Positions 1-25,499 of a stretch of DNA of 64,000 bases are shown in pieces. Numbering within the stretch: position 1 is the first letter of the stretch; each line of letters opens with the position of its first letter. This DNA is from Bimastos eiseni. Its lineage: Eukaryota; Annelida; Clitellata; Crassiclitellata; Lumbricidae. The position numbers and the translations under genes are program-made. The notes below the pieces were generated by a model. The model was not told the DNA's origin and searched no databases. It was given only the letters and a program-made list of their open reading frames with translations. The stretch spans positions 28,142,329-28,206,328 of the forward strand of contig OY365814.1 of the NCBI GenBank assembly GCA_959347315.1, given 5' to 3'.

Positions 1-28
1 CAACTAACGTTCGTTACGTTCGTCCAGA

Positions 29-11933
<11,905 letters not shown>

Positions 11934-13739
11934 CGTGCAAGCTAAAAATACATAAAATCAATTCATATGAAGAACGTTTTCTTAATCCTTTAACGATGAG
12001 GGAGTACTAAAGGCACCTGAGAAAAAAACTGCAGCTCGGTTTTAAAGTGTTAATTTATTTTACAATCATCTGGCAATTGCTGAAATAATAAAAGAATGAA
12101 TTCAGAAGCCGCAATCTTTCGTGGATCGTTACTGCAATGTTTGGCTAGATGAACCTGATTGAAGCAGAATTGGTAATTGATGAAACACTTAACGAAGAGA
12201 TAACAGCGAGGGACGAGTCACGACAGACATTTGAACCTGACTAAGAGGCAGAGAACCAGAAGGTAATTGATATTCAAGTAGCCCTTAAAACTGCCTTGCA
12301 AACGTCATACTAATGTCAAATTCAGCTGTCGTAAGTAAGTTAGTAAAAATTAATTTAGCTCTGCGATGAAATACATGCCTGAGAGAAACTCTCATCGTTT
12401 AAATAATAAACCATGGATTTACTTCCATAAAGCAATGACAAAACTACAATGAACCTCCAACACAGCACATAACCTTTCCAAGTTGAACTCTATACATGAT
12501 CACTGTGACTTCAAATTTCATCAAAAAATTAATGGTCAATTGCACAAAATATGTTGCTAAATTGAAAAATTATGACACAGTCATAATGATGGTCATCAGG
12601 GGCATGATCATGGGTAAGAAATAGGAAAGAAAACAAATTTACTGTTGAGACATAAGAAATTGCTTAGGGGTGGTTTGTCCTCTTGCTTCTTACCTCCCGG
12701 CTAGTGTACGCAAAAATCCTTGCAAGTTGCTAATGGATTCAGTATTTGAAACGTCTTTACCCTTATCACTTTGTTAACATTGTTGCAAACTGTAATTTTT
12801 CAAAGCCAACTCTTAGCATGCTCAAATATTTCAGGGACAAAGCAAAACAAATGGCTTTACATTAAATAAATAGTATGTTAATGGTTCAGTAAACAAAAGT
12901 CTAAACTTAAGGGTCATTGTTGATGATAAGGCTCAAGCCTGATAACCATGCTCATCTTTCTAAAGCTCATAATACAGGAGACAGGGCTGTGTGTGATAGT
13001 TTGATTATGTCACTGTGTGACAGTTCTTAAATCCACATCAAGTATACCAATCAAGGTCACAGCTGGGCATTAGTACTTGACAGAATAAGGTTTCTAAGAT
13101 AAAGATAATTCAGTTTAAGAAATGAACCTAAATATCAGCAACGGTTCATGTAAGCTTTGCACTTAACAGTTGGGGTAATTAAGATGGAGGCCCGAGGGCA
13201 CGTGATGAGCATCACGTGAATCCCAAGCGAGCCATTACTGGACGCAGACGGCTACCTCACGAAAACCGATTGCGGCCTCATTAATAGACTGTGGCCTTAA
13301 TCAAAAATACAAATGCAAAGCTCTGCCACCGAGGGCAATTTCTAATGAATGAAAGACCCAGGAACACCTTGAAAGGCCGAACTTTAAAAGTCGTATAGCA
13401 CTGCACAAATCTGACCGAGAGCGCTTTATTTACAGTTGACTTTAAGTAAACATCAAGTACGTGATCACTTGACGACGAATCCATATATCACCAATGCATT
13501 AAGTGCTATATAAAATGCTGTCCTCTACGTTATAGAATGCCACGTCCTTGATAAGACGCCAAAACGCGACTTCTATGTACATGGTATCTATGCACAAATG
13601 GTCCAGAACACGCTTCATCGTACCAACATTAAATACGCTCGTAATGCGGCAATCAACGTTCAGCAAATTAAAACCACTCTGATATGCAACACTATAACTT
13701 TTAATGCGATGGAAATCATACGTACATCGTTTGAAAAAC

Positions 13740-13880
13740 CGTCGAAACGTACGACTTTCGAGACAACCCCGTGCACAAGGCAGCTGCTCTGACCGCACGG
13801 CAAGCTTCTGCGCAAGACCGGAAGCCTACGTCAAGGCAGGAAGCTAAGTCTCGTCCAACGGGAATTGAGTCTTTGCGACC
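13740..13880 (-). promoter_or_regulatory. possible NNT upstream promoter / non-coding first exon
   Basis: A relatively CpG-rich patch in AT-rich surroundings, about 1.9 kb upstream of the NNT ATG. On the minus strand it holds an ETS/GABP-like CTTCCGG and a TGACGT-type word, both common at nuclear genes for mitochondrial proteins. A non-coding exon is predicted because an acceptor sits just before the ATG. No TATA box, initiator or unique donor could be fixed. Confidence 0.22.
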
Positions 13881-14933
13881 TAAATAAACTGGTAGCCAAT
13901 AAACGTTTCATAATGTGGTGACCTAAATACCTCTACAACCAATAAGAATTGCTGATGCTGGAGAGGCAGCTGTCATTGTACTGAAGGTCGAAAAGTTTAT
14001 AGTCGGACACAGCAGAACAATCATTTATAAGAGTTTGCACGTCCTACTGATGGCCTGATGTCTCTGCTGGCTTTCTGAATTTGAAGTGCTCGATTTTGAC
14101 AGTTCAGAATCAACCATTTTGACAGTTCTGAATCAATCATGATGGGCTCAGTCTGGCAATTAAGGACAATTATTAATTATTATCATTAATGAAAATAATT
14201 AATAATATAATTGATAATAATTTAAGACAACGTTACAGCATGATATATTTAGACCATATTATTATGTAACACTTCGGTACCTGTCTTCTCAGGACGTGAG
14301 TCTCGTCGCTATATAAGGCCCACATTAGGCCTATCACTCTTTAATTGATGTCGTCCAACCATATGCATTCCCTATACGCGGTAGACCCCTCAGTGCACAG
14401 TGCTCCATCGAACCAAATGCCATATTCGCCAGCGGACGTTGGTCTTCCATTCTTTCCTCCAGATGCGCTGTAGGCCTATAAAAAATTATTTTTCTTTTGT
14501 TGTCTATGATCTTTCCGTTTAAGATTTTCTGCTCGCAACGTAGGTCTATTATCATAATAAGTTATACGTATTCTTAGAAGCTACGGTAGCATTCAATCTC
14601 AAACGCCAATAGTCCATCGATCGACGATCGTATCCCGTCTTCTGAGCGTCCTGGTAGGCCTATATATAGCCCCAGGGGCGTCTATCTCATCTGAGTGATG
14701 GAGGCAAACTCCCGGTCCCCAGTGTTAGGAAGCAAGATATTCACCCCACCCAAGACTAAAAAACTATTCCCCCACCTGAAAGTAGAGGCATTTGTCTCCG
14801 GATCCCCTTATGTGGACGCCCTGAATAGCCCTATCAATACACGCACTTGATCGGATGATAATCCACTTTAAATTTGTTCTAATGATTAGCTTATACTTTT
14901 GTGCCTCCATAGAACTATCGTTTAAAAATTAAG

Positions 14934-14934
<1 letters not shown>

Positions 14935-14997
<63 letters not shown>
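14935..14997. repeat. (TA)n microsatellite
   Basis: Uninterrupted alternating TA for about 60 bp. Confidence 0.98.
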
Positions 14998-15000
<3 letters not shown>

Positions 15001-15295
15001 TTATAGCAACATGTATTATATGGCTCGTCGCCTTTGCAATTCTTCTTTGATTTTCTGCTTTCAAATTATTGCTGCCCAAACAAACAACTCGGTACCGATC
15101 GATGCTTACGTTTCTATTTAACCTATCCTAACATTTTCCGATGACCCTCCTACGTTATAATCGTCGTTTTCGTTTTTTGCTTAGGCTATATTGAAAACAT
15201 AAGGACCAAGCATTGAACGTACGTCACTACACTTCCATCTAATCTATCTATATAATAATCTAAGTCTCGTGCTCTGTCCGTCATATCTAAGGCGC

Positions 15296-15690
15296 GTGTA
15301 TTAACACAAAACCTACGCCTAAAAACAAAACACCTACCCCTATTAATACAACACCTACGAGTAAAAACAAAACACATACGCCTATTAACACCACACCTAC
15401 GCCCAGAAACAAAACACCTACGCCTAGAAACAAAACACCTACGCCTATTAATACAACACCTACGCCTATCAATAAAACACCTACGCCTATTAATACAACA
15501 CCTACGCCTATTAATGCAACACCTACGCCTAAAAACAAAACACCTACGCCTATCAACACAACACCTACGCCTAAAAACTAAACACCTACGCCTAAAAACA
15601 AAACACCTACGCCTATTAACGCAATACCTACGCCTAAAAAGAAGACACCTACGCCTATGAACGCAATACCTGCGTCCATTAACAAAACAC
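15296..15690. repeat. 21-bp minisatellite, about 18 units
   Basis: Tandem units of 21 bp, type CACCTACGCCTATTAATACAA, with variation after CCTA. Because 21 is a multiple of three, the array stays open in two minus-strand frames and gives artefactual seven-residue repeats (VLIGVGV and Arg-rich forms). A second tandem unit of about 22 bp (CACTCACCTATACCACCATAAA) runs to about 15795. Single related units recur at 15845-15925. Confidence 0.95.
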
Positions 15691-16009
15691 TCACCTATAC
15701 CACCATAAGCACTCACCTATACCACCAGAAACACTCACCTATACCACCATAAACACTCACCTATACCACCATAAACACTCACCTATACCACCCAAACCGA
15801 CACAACAGGTCCTACTTACACATAACAACACAACAGGTCCTATCCCCATCAATTGGAACCCTACGCCTATCGGTAGGACGACTACACCTATCAACATAAG
15901 ACCTACGCCTATCAGCACAACAACTACTTTGTAAATACTCATTACAATTCTTGATCCTTGCAATGTTACACCTGACCTATCAACACTCCACGCCAAGGTG
16001 TCGTATTGA

Positions 16010-16125
16010 TTGGGGTTAAGTGCCGCGTTGATTGAGGTAGGTGTTGTGTTTATTGGGGTAGATGTTGTGTTGATAGGCGTAGGTATTGTGGTGATAGGAG
16101 CAGGTGTTGCGTTAATAAGCGTAGC
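16010..16125. repeat. inverted relatives of the 21-bp minisatellite
   Basis: Units such as GTTGTGTTGATAGGCGTAGGT are the reverse complement of the array 350-700 bp to the left. The two blocks could therefore form a large cruciform or hairpin. Confidence 0.85.
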
Positions 16126-17699
16126 TCGTGAATTAGCCGGTGCCCGCCCAGCACTTGGCTTTCGAATGACACTTTAGAAGTTTGGAGAGTACGATTACTA
16201 TTACGATGCTAATTTTAATCATGACAACATAAAAAAACAATTGTTACAATACGGAGAGTGTAACAATTGACAATAAACAAATAAAACTAATTGAACTGAT
16301 GATTGAAATAAATGAAATTATTGCATCTCAAGTCATCTACACAGCGTCCTACTTGTAAATCCCGTTCCAGTAAACGAATAACAGAATGCATTTTTCGTTT
16401 ATGTGAGTGAGGCCTAAGGGAGTGTTCGGCAACCAATTCAGGCGGGAGTAAATGCAGCCAAGGATTGCTAAGAACAGCGGAATTTTTTCCCCATCTTTCT
16501 TGGAATCTAGTGGCTGCGCTGGCCTTGAAAATTTGGTACGCAATATGCATGATATTTATTTTAAAAATATTGAAAGATGTACCATAATTTCGTTAAAAAT
16601 TGATCTTTTATCTTTCTTTTGGTACGCAATTGCATATTTTGTTTCCACGCAGCACATACACTACTTGGATTATAGCTTACATCATGTTAAATGAAGGCGG
16701 CAGAAACCTCTGCCATATAAATCACCGTTATCATTGATATTTACATTGTGTATCTGCATGATAGGCTGTCACTGTTGTTGCGATTACCATCATCATCATA
16801 CGAAGTTTATTACTATTATTATAATCGTAATCGCCAGCTAATGACGGCAACTAGTATGGTTGCAATATTTGTGAGAAGCTGACCACGCTTAAGGCAATTA
16901 TGCGTTCCATTGGTAACCATCACGTGGCCTATTCGGCGAAATTGTCAGAGGCGCCGATGGAGGAAGAGAAAATTGTATCAAACCGATTATTTTGTGTCTA
17001 GAATGGGTCGGCGTCAACAAATATAATCCTCGAAGTCAGAAGTTGTTGATTTCGAAAGAGATGTATTAATCGAAAGCTAACGGTCACGGAAACAACGATT
17101 TTTAAAAAAATATTTGAGCTTATGGAAGTTTCGACAATGTTTGCCACCAGCAATGCTAGACGTTGACGTCATTAATATTCGTTGACGTCATTATTTATTG
17201 TTTTATGTGTGACAATTTTAGCTGTAATATGACGCAATTGTCATTTATTGACGCAATTGTCATTTATTTTAGTAGCAGGCTTAGATGTGTTAAATAAGAA
17301 ATCAATCCAGGCGTTTCTGTGACAAAGGAAGAGACGTGACTGTGAAAATGATGTTAATATGCATTGGCATGGGACGTCACATTCCAGTCAGCAATGAGCC
17401 AAAAGCTTCAAACTTAGCCTAATATGAAATTGTTGATTGTCATAAAAATTTTCAGAGGGCCAAGAATAAATTCATTATTGAGAATGAGAAACTGGAGGCA
17501 GTGTACAAAATAATCAAAATTGTTGTCAATTTGCTAGGATCATAGGATGACAATTTTATTTTCAAGAAGGCACATTGACAATACTACGTAAAATTAAACA
17601 TAATGATTTGAATAAACATGACTTATTCATAGGCGACTTAAATATGTAGGCATGCATACTGATTATACAAAACAGTGTCGTTCAGTGTCTCGGACGCCA

Positions 17700-17905
17700 T
17701 TTCTATTCTAATAATTGTTATTAATTTTTATGATTATTAAACTTATTATTATAATTATAATTATTATCATTATCGTTATTGCTAAGCCTACTATTGGGCT
17801 CATTATTAGTTATTATTATTATTACTATTATTATTATTAATATTATTATTATAATAATTATGATAATCATCATTACTAATATTATTGTCATTATTATTAT
17901 TGCTG
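17700..17905. repeat. ATT-rich simple repeat
   Basis: Imperfect (ATT)n with palindromic AT runs; no coding content. Confidence 0.9.
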
Positions 17906-18440
17906 CTTTTCCCTTCAGGATTCCAAATTATTATCATTATTGAATTTATTTCTGCCCAAGTGAGAATTCAAACCCCGACTTACAGAGTTACAGTTTAGGA
18001 TGATAGCCACTACACCATGGAGCACCCATTCAGCGAGCATTAGAAATAGCTCAACGCAAAAACTTTAGAAACTGTTCTTAACTATAGCTGTCGATGGGGT
18101 TTGAATGGAAGCGCTTCCTAAAGGAACCCAGTTATACTGTCTCCATTATAGCTATGGTTCTTAGAATCAATTATGTCATTGGGCCCAGAGTTGGTCTCTT
18201 TGACTAAAGACTTCTATAGCGTCGCCATAACAACGCACAAGGCTGCAAGGCGTCAATCAATGGTAAACTCTGCCAGGGACACTAGGCAGGCCTTTATGAG
18301 CCAAATCACCCAATGCATGTTGCTGTTTGAAAATTGTTGACGAATTGTGTTGCAATAACTTGAACCACTGAATGTGAACTGTTGAGGTGTATATGAATCC
18401 GTGTTTGGATCAGAAGCAGTTCCAATGCACAGTGATTTGT

Positions 18441-21400
18441 TCACACGGCCTGTAAGATTTTGACAAGAAGCGGCAGAAGCATCGTGGACACGAAGAGAAC
18501 TGCTCTATGCGACTCGATGCGCTCTGCACCGTTGGACCGTGAAGCTGACGACCAGGAGCTACCACCTTCACTTGACGATGACGCCTTGGCAGGAGGGGCA
18601 GCTGCTGCTGCCATCCTTTCTGCCACCCGTTGCTGGACCTCCTCTTCTCTCCTCCTCGACATCTCCCTTTTCTCCTGTTCACATCGATCCAGTTTGTCTC
18701 CGAGTTCCCTCTTCTCTGCCTCAGCGTTTCTCGTCTGAGATTCAGTCCTCTGCAATAGCGCCTCCCTGTTACCTTCGCAAGCGTTGAGCTTCTCTTGGGC
18801 CATCTGCTTCTCGTGTTCGCCCTTGAGAATCTGTGCCGCCAACTTGGCGCTGATGTTTCCCTTCTCCAGCTCACATAGAGCCGAGTTGATTTCGATCTGG
18901 TGCACTGCTCCCTGCAGTTTCTTCTCACAGGCCGTCAACTGAAGACCGAGCAACGCCGTCTCATTACTACAGAGAACGTTTGCCGCCTTCAGCGTCTCCA
19001 ATTCGCTCTCTAGGCTGCTGATCTTCGCTCGTTGAAGGCCCAACATGCCGAGCATGACGAACGATGCACAGACGGCAACGATTCCGGCCAGCAAAACGAT
19101 TCCCACGCCGACGAGGGTGATGACCCTTCGCCTTGATCCTCCAGAAATCAGTGACATGGATCGATTTCGAGCCGTTTGTCCGTTGTTTAGTTGGTCTGTA
19201 GAAAACAAAGAAAAGGCACAAGATAATGTTAAGCCATAGTTATCCTGACAGCCAATGTCCTATAGCAGACCATCAATGTCACCAAGATGGCTTGCCATGC
19301 ATGGGAAAAGTGGAAGTCAAGTGATCGTGGCTGTTATCTGAGTTTGAAAGAGGCCTTGGTCGACCCCTTCACCTCAGAGCACACTGTCATGCATGCATCC
19401 TGCGCCGTGAGCCTCTAATCTAACCTATCTATGAATTTAATATAGCGCCTCTTCAAGACGACTACCCAGAGGCGCTCCCGATCCAGGCCCGAGCAGCAAC
19501 GAGCAATCTTGTCAATGAAAAACATCAGATGGTACCCTAGGAAGAGAGTGAATGACCAAATGGAGACCGTTCCACGGTTTGGGCCCAGCAATGGCAAACA
19601 CCCTGGCTGATGGCTGAGCGAGCAAAAGGTACAAGGAGACTATGTTGATCTTTGGCTCTATTTCGCCCAAGACCACAGATACAATTGCATACACACACGT
19701 CATCCACCCAAGACCATTCTGTGTTATCGTCATTCTGTGTTGTCAAGCCGGGAAAATCTCTTAACTGTTTTCCGAAAAGGCACAACAAACTGTAGCCTAC
19801 AGTTACTAAATATTATTTATTTATCTATTACCAAATTTTATACCGCTCTTCTTCCAACATTTTTTGCTCAGAAGTGCACACACACGCCTCGACGGCGCAA
19901 TTGCAGTTGTACTGCAGAACAATGGTGCGCGAAGGACTTGCTCAACGTCCCTACACAGCGAGGGTCGAACCCGCTCGCTCAGCGCACACTGAACGTTATG
20001 GACCGACCGTTCTAACCGATCGGCCACTGTGCCGATGTGATATCGATATATAGAGAAAAGTAGGAACTACTCCTCATGCAGGTTAATATTATTTCTCACT
20101 TTGTAGGCCACCTATACATATTTTGAGTCACAAATTCCATTCATCTGCTTATACCCATAAAGAATTACCTTGCCTTCACTTATGGCGGCAATATAGGCAA
20201 CACATTACTTGCCAACCAACTATCTTATCATTTCTATAATTATACACCGTATATCCAATCTGAAAGATTGAGATAATAACTGAGAGCCACGAATGTTCTA
20301 AACTCAAGAAACACCTGTTAGAGCGTGTCACCTGTCACGTCTCAACGCTTTGGGCGTTACTAAGAGGCGATAAATATGCAATCATGCAGATACAAATAAG
20401 CGCACAATATCCATTGTTGAGTGATATCTATAAATTGGGTCATATATATATATATACAGAAGAACATTGTACCGAAATAGCAGCCTCTCTGCAAGCAACG
20501 ACAAATATCATTATCATTATTATTTTCATCTTGCGTGTGAAAACGTACGCCTGTGCAATTCTTAGCTGTTAGAAATCCGCGTTTAACTAATTTTTATAGC
20601 AGAGCTATTTCGATAATCGTGATTCCAAAACTTCTAAAGCGCCAGGACACCAGATTTGTCATGAGCGTAGATATGCGGGCTTGGAGCATTGTATGAAGCT
20701 GTTGGTTATAACCATAAGACTCCGAAGTGGATTCTCTCTGGGCAAACTAACGATTGTTTCAGGTCATCATTTCTTATTTTCTAGACTCGAGACATTTCCC
20801 ACACCAGACCACGAATTATCCAACATCCCTGCGATTTCCCGCATCCAGCTTTTATTTCTGTCATAAGAATCCTTTTCTCATCTTTGTCCAACATTTCGAT
20901 CAGCAGAGATCGAGAAATTCGTCTCGAATATTTCTATCCTGATTTTCTCTGCTAATTTTCTGCCTCTCCATATAGACCTCATTTTTCCAAAGGGTGTAAG
21001 TGAGCCCACTTATCCTTTGCATGGATGACGAACATGAGTCCTATACTGAGTTGACCAGGGAGTTGTTTAAATATTACAGATCACCTATTGTTGTATCATC
21101 TTACTTGCGTTGTAGCTGTTCTGCAGGCAGGCTTCAGAGGCTGGGTCATCGTCAGCCATTTTGTCTAAAGCATCAAACACAACGCATGAATTAGCCACGA
21201 GCCGTTGGAAGACAGATGTTGCAATAATATAGAAAAAGAAATGATGACATGAGACTAACATTTTCATCAAGCGACTGCATTACTGTGAGTGTGTAGTTGA
21301 CTGATTGACTAAATGAATGACTGACTGACTGACTAGCTGAACGAGCGAACGAACTCACCAACCAACCAATCAAACAAAGATCCAACCAACCAATAGACCA

Positions 21401-22642
21401 TCAGCCAAACCAGTCACACATCCAAACACAAACAATAATAAATGATGAGATGTATGACGTAATGGGCGCCTTGAATGGCTGCCGACGGTTAAATTCGACT
21501 CCTGTAATAGCTTCTCATCATTCGCTTATATGCTGCACTTGTAATCATATTGCGGTTTCCGGTTTGCCAGTTTGAAATCAAACGGAAATTAATATTATGC
21601 TATTGAAATAATGCTTAGGATCTAACAGACTGATTTCTTTTGAAATAAAATTTCTCAAAGGCTTTGTGCAAGGGGATCTATAGCTAACGCGCGTTGTTAG
21701 TCGCGTTGTGAAAAGAACTGCTCTTTACTTGTTGATCCTGCATGTAGGCCTGTGTTATTTATATTTACAGACCAATTAAGGAAAAAGGGTCATCTGAATA
21801 ATACACGACCCATAATCATCATCATCGTCGTCGTCTATATCATATCAATTCAGTATACCAAAACCACATCACAAACTCACATCACCAACAGCACAACCAC
21901 CGCGCACCAGATGACCACCAACTATATACTATGCCACTACCGCCACAGCGACCACCATCATCACATTCACTCCCACAGCCACGAAATAGCTATAGGCCTA
22001 TATTACTGTCAACAAAATATCCGTGAGAGAAATCTGATCTATAGCCAATAAAGCTCTGTTTATTAGTGCTCAGTTGGTTTATAACAAACTGAACGAATCT
22101 GAAAGACTGTTCAGTCTTCGTCTGAGACGGATCTGGCATATAGTCGTTGATGCACCCTGTTCATATGAGTCATCTCGGTCCCCTCTCAAAACCCATCTAG
22201 GGCCACGTTTTTAGGCTAGGTCGATGCATCCACAGTCCACACAATGTCAGCCTACTAGCTGGGTCCAACTTTAACAGTATAGACCTATCCTGTTTTTCCA
22301 GTCTTTAAAATGTAATTCTTTGCAGGCTGTCTAGAGGCAGGGTAGGCCTACTGCAAAGTACAGGCAAATAAATAATTATAATACTTCTATTAGTCTATTA
22401 GTAGTCTATTATTAATAGACTAGACTATGAATAATACTATTCATAACAACAACAACGACAACAACAAAAGCGACAATAGGACCTAAATGCAGCAATAACA
22501 ATAAAAAAATAACAATAAAAATCAATAATAATACTTGAAATAGTTGTTGCTGCAGTAGTAGCAGCTGTTGTTGGGGAAGGGGAAGTAGTGCTAGTAGGCC
22601 TAGTAGTGGAAATAGTTGTTGCAGGCCTAGTTATAGAAATAG

Positions 22643-22677
<35 letters not shown>

Positions 22678-23490
22678 TTGGCAATAGCAACAACAATAAC
22701 AATAACAATAAAATAATAATAATTATAATAATGGTAACAATAATAATATTTCTATTTGGCAGTCATTCATCCTCTTTCGCTTTCCTAAAGACTAGCTGCT
22801 TCTTCTTGTGGGGCCTTTTCGCACTGGCAGCGCTTCTGAACGGTGCACCCTACAAGTGGCGCTCTACAAGTGCTTAAATACAATAAGCTAATCTGTCCAG
22901 CTTCATTCAGTCGCAATAGGATGCTTTGAAGATGCTGCTTTTGCAGTAATCTCTCGATTTAATCTGATTCTCGACGAGATTTTGCCAACTCAGAAATGTC
23001 TTTTGTTTCAACCCCGTGGTTTTGCGTTTACTTAAGGCAGGAAGTGCCAGACTAAGGTCACGGTTAGGCAACAAAGCCTATCTTGAACGAAGAAAGCGAC
23101 CAAAGTCGAACTAAGCCAAGAGTTGAAGCAATCTAATAAAAACTTATGGTGTTCGGGCTCAACATGAACAGCATATGACTGTTTCCAGCATACATGTTTA
23201 AGAAACAGTCCTGTGCTGTTTCCTTTCTTTTACATAGGATGATATTCATTTCTGCGATATATGGACTATTTAGTTTCAAACAATGCCTGTACTCACTGAC
23301 CTCAAAATATGCTGCAGCACAGTCGAGGCCCAACAATATCCCACCCTTAGTCAGCATAATATTAAGCAAATAGCGAAACACTCGACTGACTGTAGAAAGC
23401 AAAGTCCTTACGAGACAAATATAAATTTGCATAGGCACTACCTGACTTGAAGTTCTTTATATATTCGTTGTTGTTAACGTTCTTCGCCAT
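18441..23490 (-). CDS. membrane-anchored coiled-coil glycoprotein with tetherin-like layout (two exons)
   Basis: Exon 1 is 23490-23442 (MAKNVNNNEYIKNFKS, ATG in a good context, donor TCAG/GTAGTG, phase 1). Exon 2 is 19195-18441 (acceptor ttctacag, phase 1). The product is 267 aa. Residues 1-40 are polar and end in SRRR, a hydrophobic anchor spans about 41-69, then a long Glu/Lys/Gln-rich coiled coil runs to about 212. Ectodomain cysteines are near 92, 106, 124, 156 and 188, with N-glycosylation sequons NET and NIS near 94 and 130. A small-residue Ala/Ser/Gly tract and a hydrophobic tail (AVLFVSTMLLPLLVKILQAV) end the protein, as in a GPI-anchor signal, although the tail contains one Lys. Two membrane attachments plus a Cys-containing coiled coil is the layout of vertebrate BST2/tetherin; homology is not shown. 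The exon joining is inferred from phase and consensus. Confidence 0.65.
19436..19740. repeat. dispersed repeat of unknown class, second copy
   Basis: Related to 8324-8720. It begins with TATAGCGCCTCTTCAAGACG and AGAGGCGCTCCCGATCCAGG and continues through GGGCCCAGCA. It lies in the intron of the tetherin-like gene. Confidence 0.4.
19829..20032 (-). repeat. tRNA-derived SINE, copy 3
   Basis: Minus-strand copy in the intron of the tetherin-like gene. It keeps the A-box region (TCGGTTAGAACGGTCGG), the B box (GGGTTCGACCCTCG) and the GAGCAAGTCCTTCG core. Confidence 0.84.
21440..21550 (+). repeat. dispersed repeat, pair with 63308-63420
   Basis: Shares GAGATGTATGACGTAATGGG, TGGCTGCCGACGGTTAAATT and CGACTCC with the segment at 63308, 42 kb away and in the same orientation. 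GACGGTTAAATTCGACTCC looks like a Pol III B box, so it may be another SINE head. Confidence 0.6.
22630..22760. repeat. (AAT)/(AAC)-rich simple repeat
   Basis: Imperfect trinucleotide runs of AAT and AAC types in the intron of the tetherin-like gene. Confidence 0.85.
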
Positions 23491-25467
23491 CTTCAAAATA
23501 CGTCAGTTTAGTGAGACGACGATTCGAATAATATTGTGTGCAAGATTCCTGTACAACGATGTAGGTCTACGCGCTACAGGCAGCCGTAGCTCGTTAGAAG
23601 CGGCCGATGACAGCGCTGGAATATGAACGGATATACCATTAGCACCACTGGCTGGGTCTGGTTGTCTGGCGATGTGGCCTAAGGCCTTGGCTGGTTGGGA
23701 TGCGTTCAGGCAAGACGGTTCAAGAGTCCGTGTTGAGCGAGAAGATCCGAAACCAAAACTATGGGGCTGTTTATGACAGCGTAAAGACCCATCTATTTAT
23801 AGGCATCATCTATATGCACAGACATAGACGCATCTGGCAAAGTGTTGCTACAGACAGGCGGGCGGATGGAATAAATTATTAGCGTTCAGTATAAAACATG
23901 TACTGCTTCGTCTAAGCCTCTGTCTAAGCTTATCTGCCACTCTGAACAGCCATGCCATAAATTATTATGTCAGCTATCGACGGGAATCCGTTGCGTGGTT
24001 GGTTCAACGCCTGTGCCTGGGCCCAACACTGGTCACTCTTTGCATAGTTTGCTAAGTAGGCCCTATTGCTAGCCAATATAGGCCTATAAGCATTTTACTC
24101 GTTCACTATGACATGTAACGCCTCTGAGTAGATATCTTTAAGGGGCGCTGTATAAATGCTCGATTAATTAAATTACATAACATAATAATCATTGATGATA
24201 CTTGCAATTATAAAACCTGAGATATTGAATGCTTACCTTATCTAAGACTCTTACATATATTCACAACAAAGGATTATCCAAAGCCATTGGCCCATGCGGA
24301 TTATTATATGAAAACGAACCAGAGTGATTAGAGAGTAAAGATGTATGTACAATTGTTTTATGCATGTATTTGTGAATGTAATCTGTGGAGGAGTGGGGTT
24401 AGGTGGAGTTGATCTGTCGAATTTGCCCTGCTGAATACAACGGCCCAGTATAACATCAGTCTTGCATAGATTAGTAGGCCTATGTCATATCTTTCGAGCA
24501 CTTGAAATCATATTTGAACAGACAAATCTGTCTCCGTATGTATTGTTTGTTAGGCCTACTACTCAGATAGGCCTATGACCCTTTGACAAACAATCCAGTT
24601 ATTCTGTTAGGCTGGAAAAGCCTGGATCCGATTATCATCTATAAGGTAATTCGTCTACTACAGGTCTAATTAATGATTACCGTACGATTATACGGCAATA
24701 TCGCTTGCTTAATTTTATCCGATTCGTGCCTAGTGCAGCTCTAAAAATAGCTTCGACTGTTGTCGAAAATTTCCTGTGGTTTCAGTGTTCTGGATAATAT
24801 TCGACCGTAGTGACGTCCTATACCCACGAAGGTTAAAGGCTTACGACCCTTCATGGATGCATGGAGCGTATATTAACTTCATGATATCCTGATCTTTAGA
24901 AATAAACGCTCATGTTAAGATATTAATATTTTCATCAATTGAACTGCACAAGAAAAATACTTAGACAACCAATCAATCCTTATGCGCTGTCATCATCATC
25001 ATCAGTTCATCACCCATCATCCTCATCCATCAACGTAATCATCATCATCATCATCATCATCGTCATCGTCATCGTCATCGTCGTCGTCGTCGTCATCATC
25101 ATTATCATCGTCGGCATCGTCGTCGTCATCATCATCGTCAACATCGTTAAAATCATCATCTTCATCGTCATCAGCATCATCATCATCATCCCCATCACCA
25201 CCGTCATCATCACGATCTTGGTCATTATCATCGGTATCGGTACCGGCATCGGCACCAGCACCGGCACCACCCCCCCCCCCATCATCATGATCACCATCAT
25301 CATTATTATTATTGTTAGTATTATTATTATTATTATTATTATTATCATCATCATCATCATCATCATCATCATTGTGATTATTATTGTTATTGTCATTATT
25401 ATTATTATCATCATTGTTATTATTTTAACTTTTGTTATTATTAATATCTGGCCCTATTATTATTATT

Positions 25468-25499
<32 letters not shown>

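Larger units (their letters stand above)
11942..18240. other. intergenic region upstream of NNT
   Basis: No supported coding exon was found. The stretch holds a CpG patch (13740-13880), a (TA)n tract (14935-14997), the 21-bp minisatellite and its inverted relatives (15296-16125), and an ATT-rich tract (17700-17905). ORFs of 60-110 codons here lack splice context or a recognisable product. Confidence 0.6.

Noticed and set aside
15186..15716. Arg/Cys-rich and Val/Gly-rich repetitive ORFs on the minus strand
   Set aside because: They follow from a 21-bp minisatellite that has no stop in these frames; no splice or start context, and two frames are open at once.
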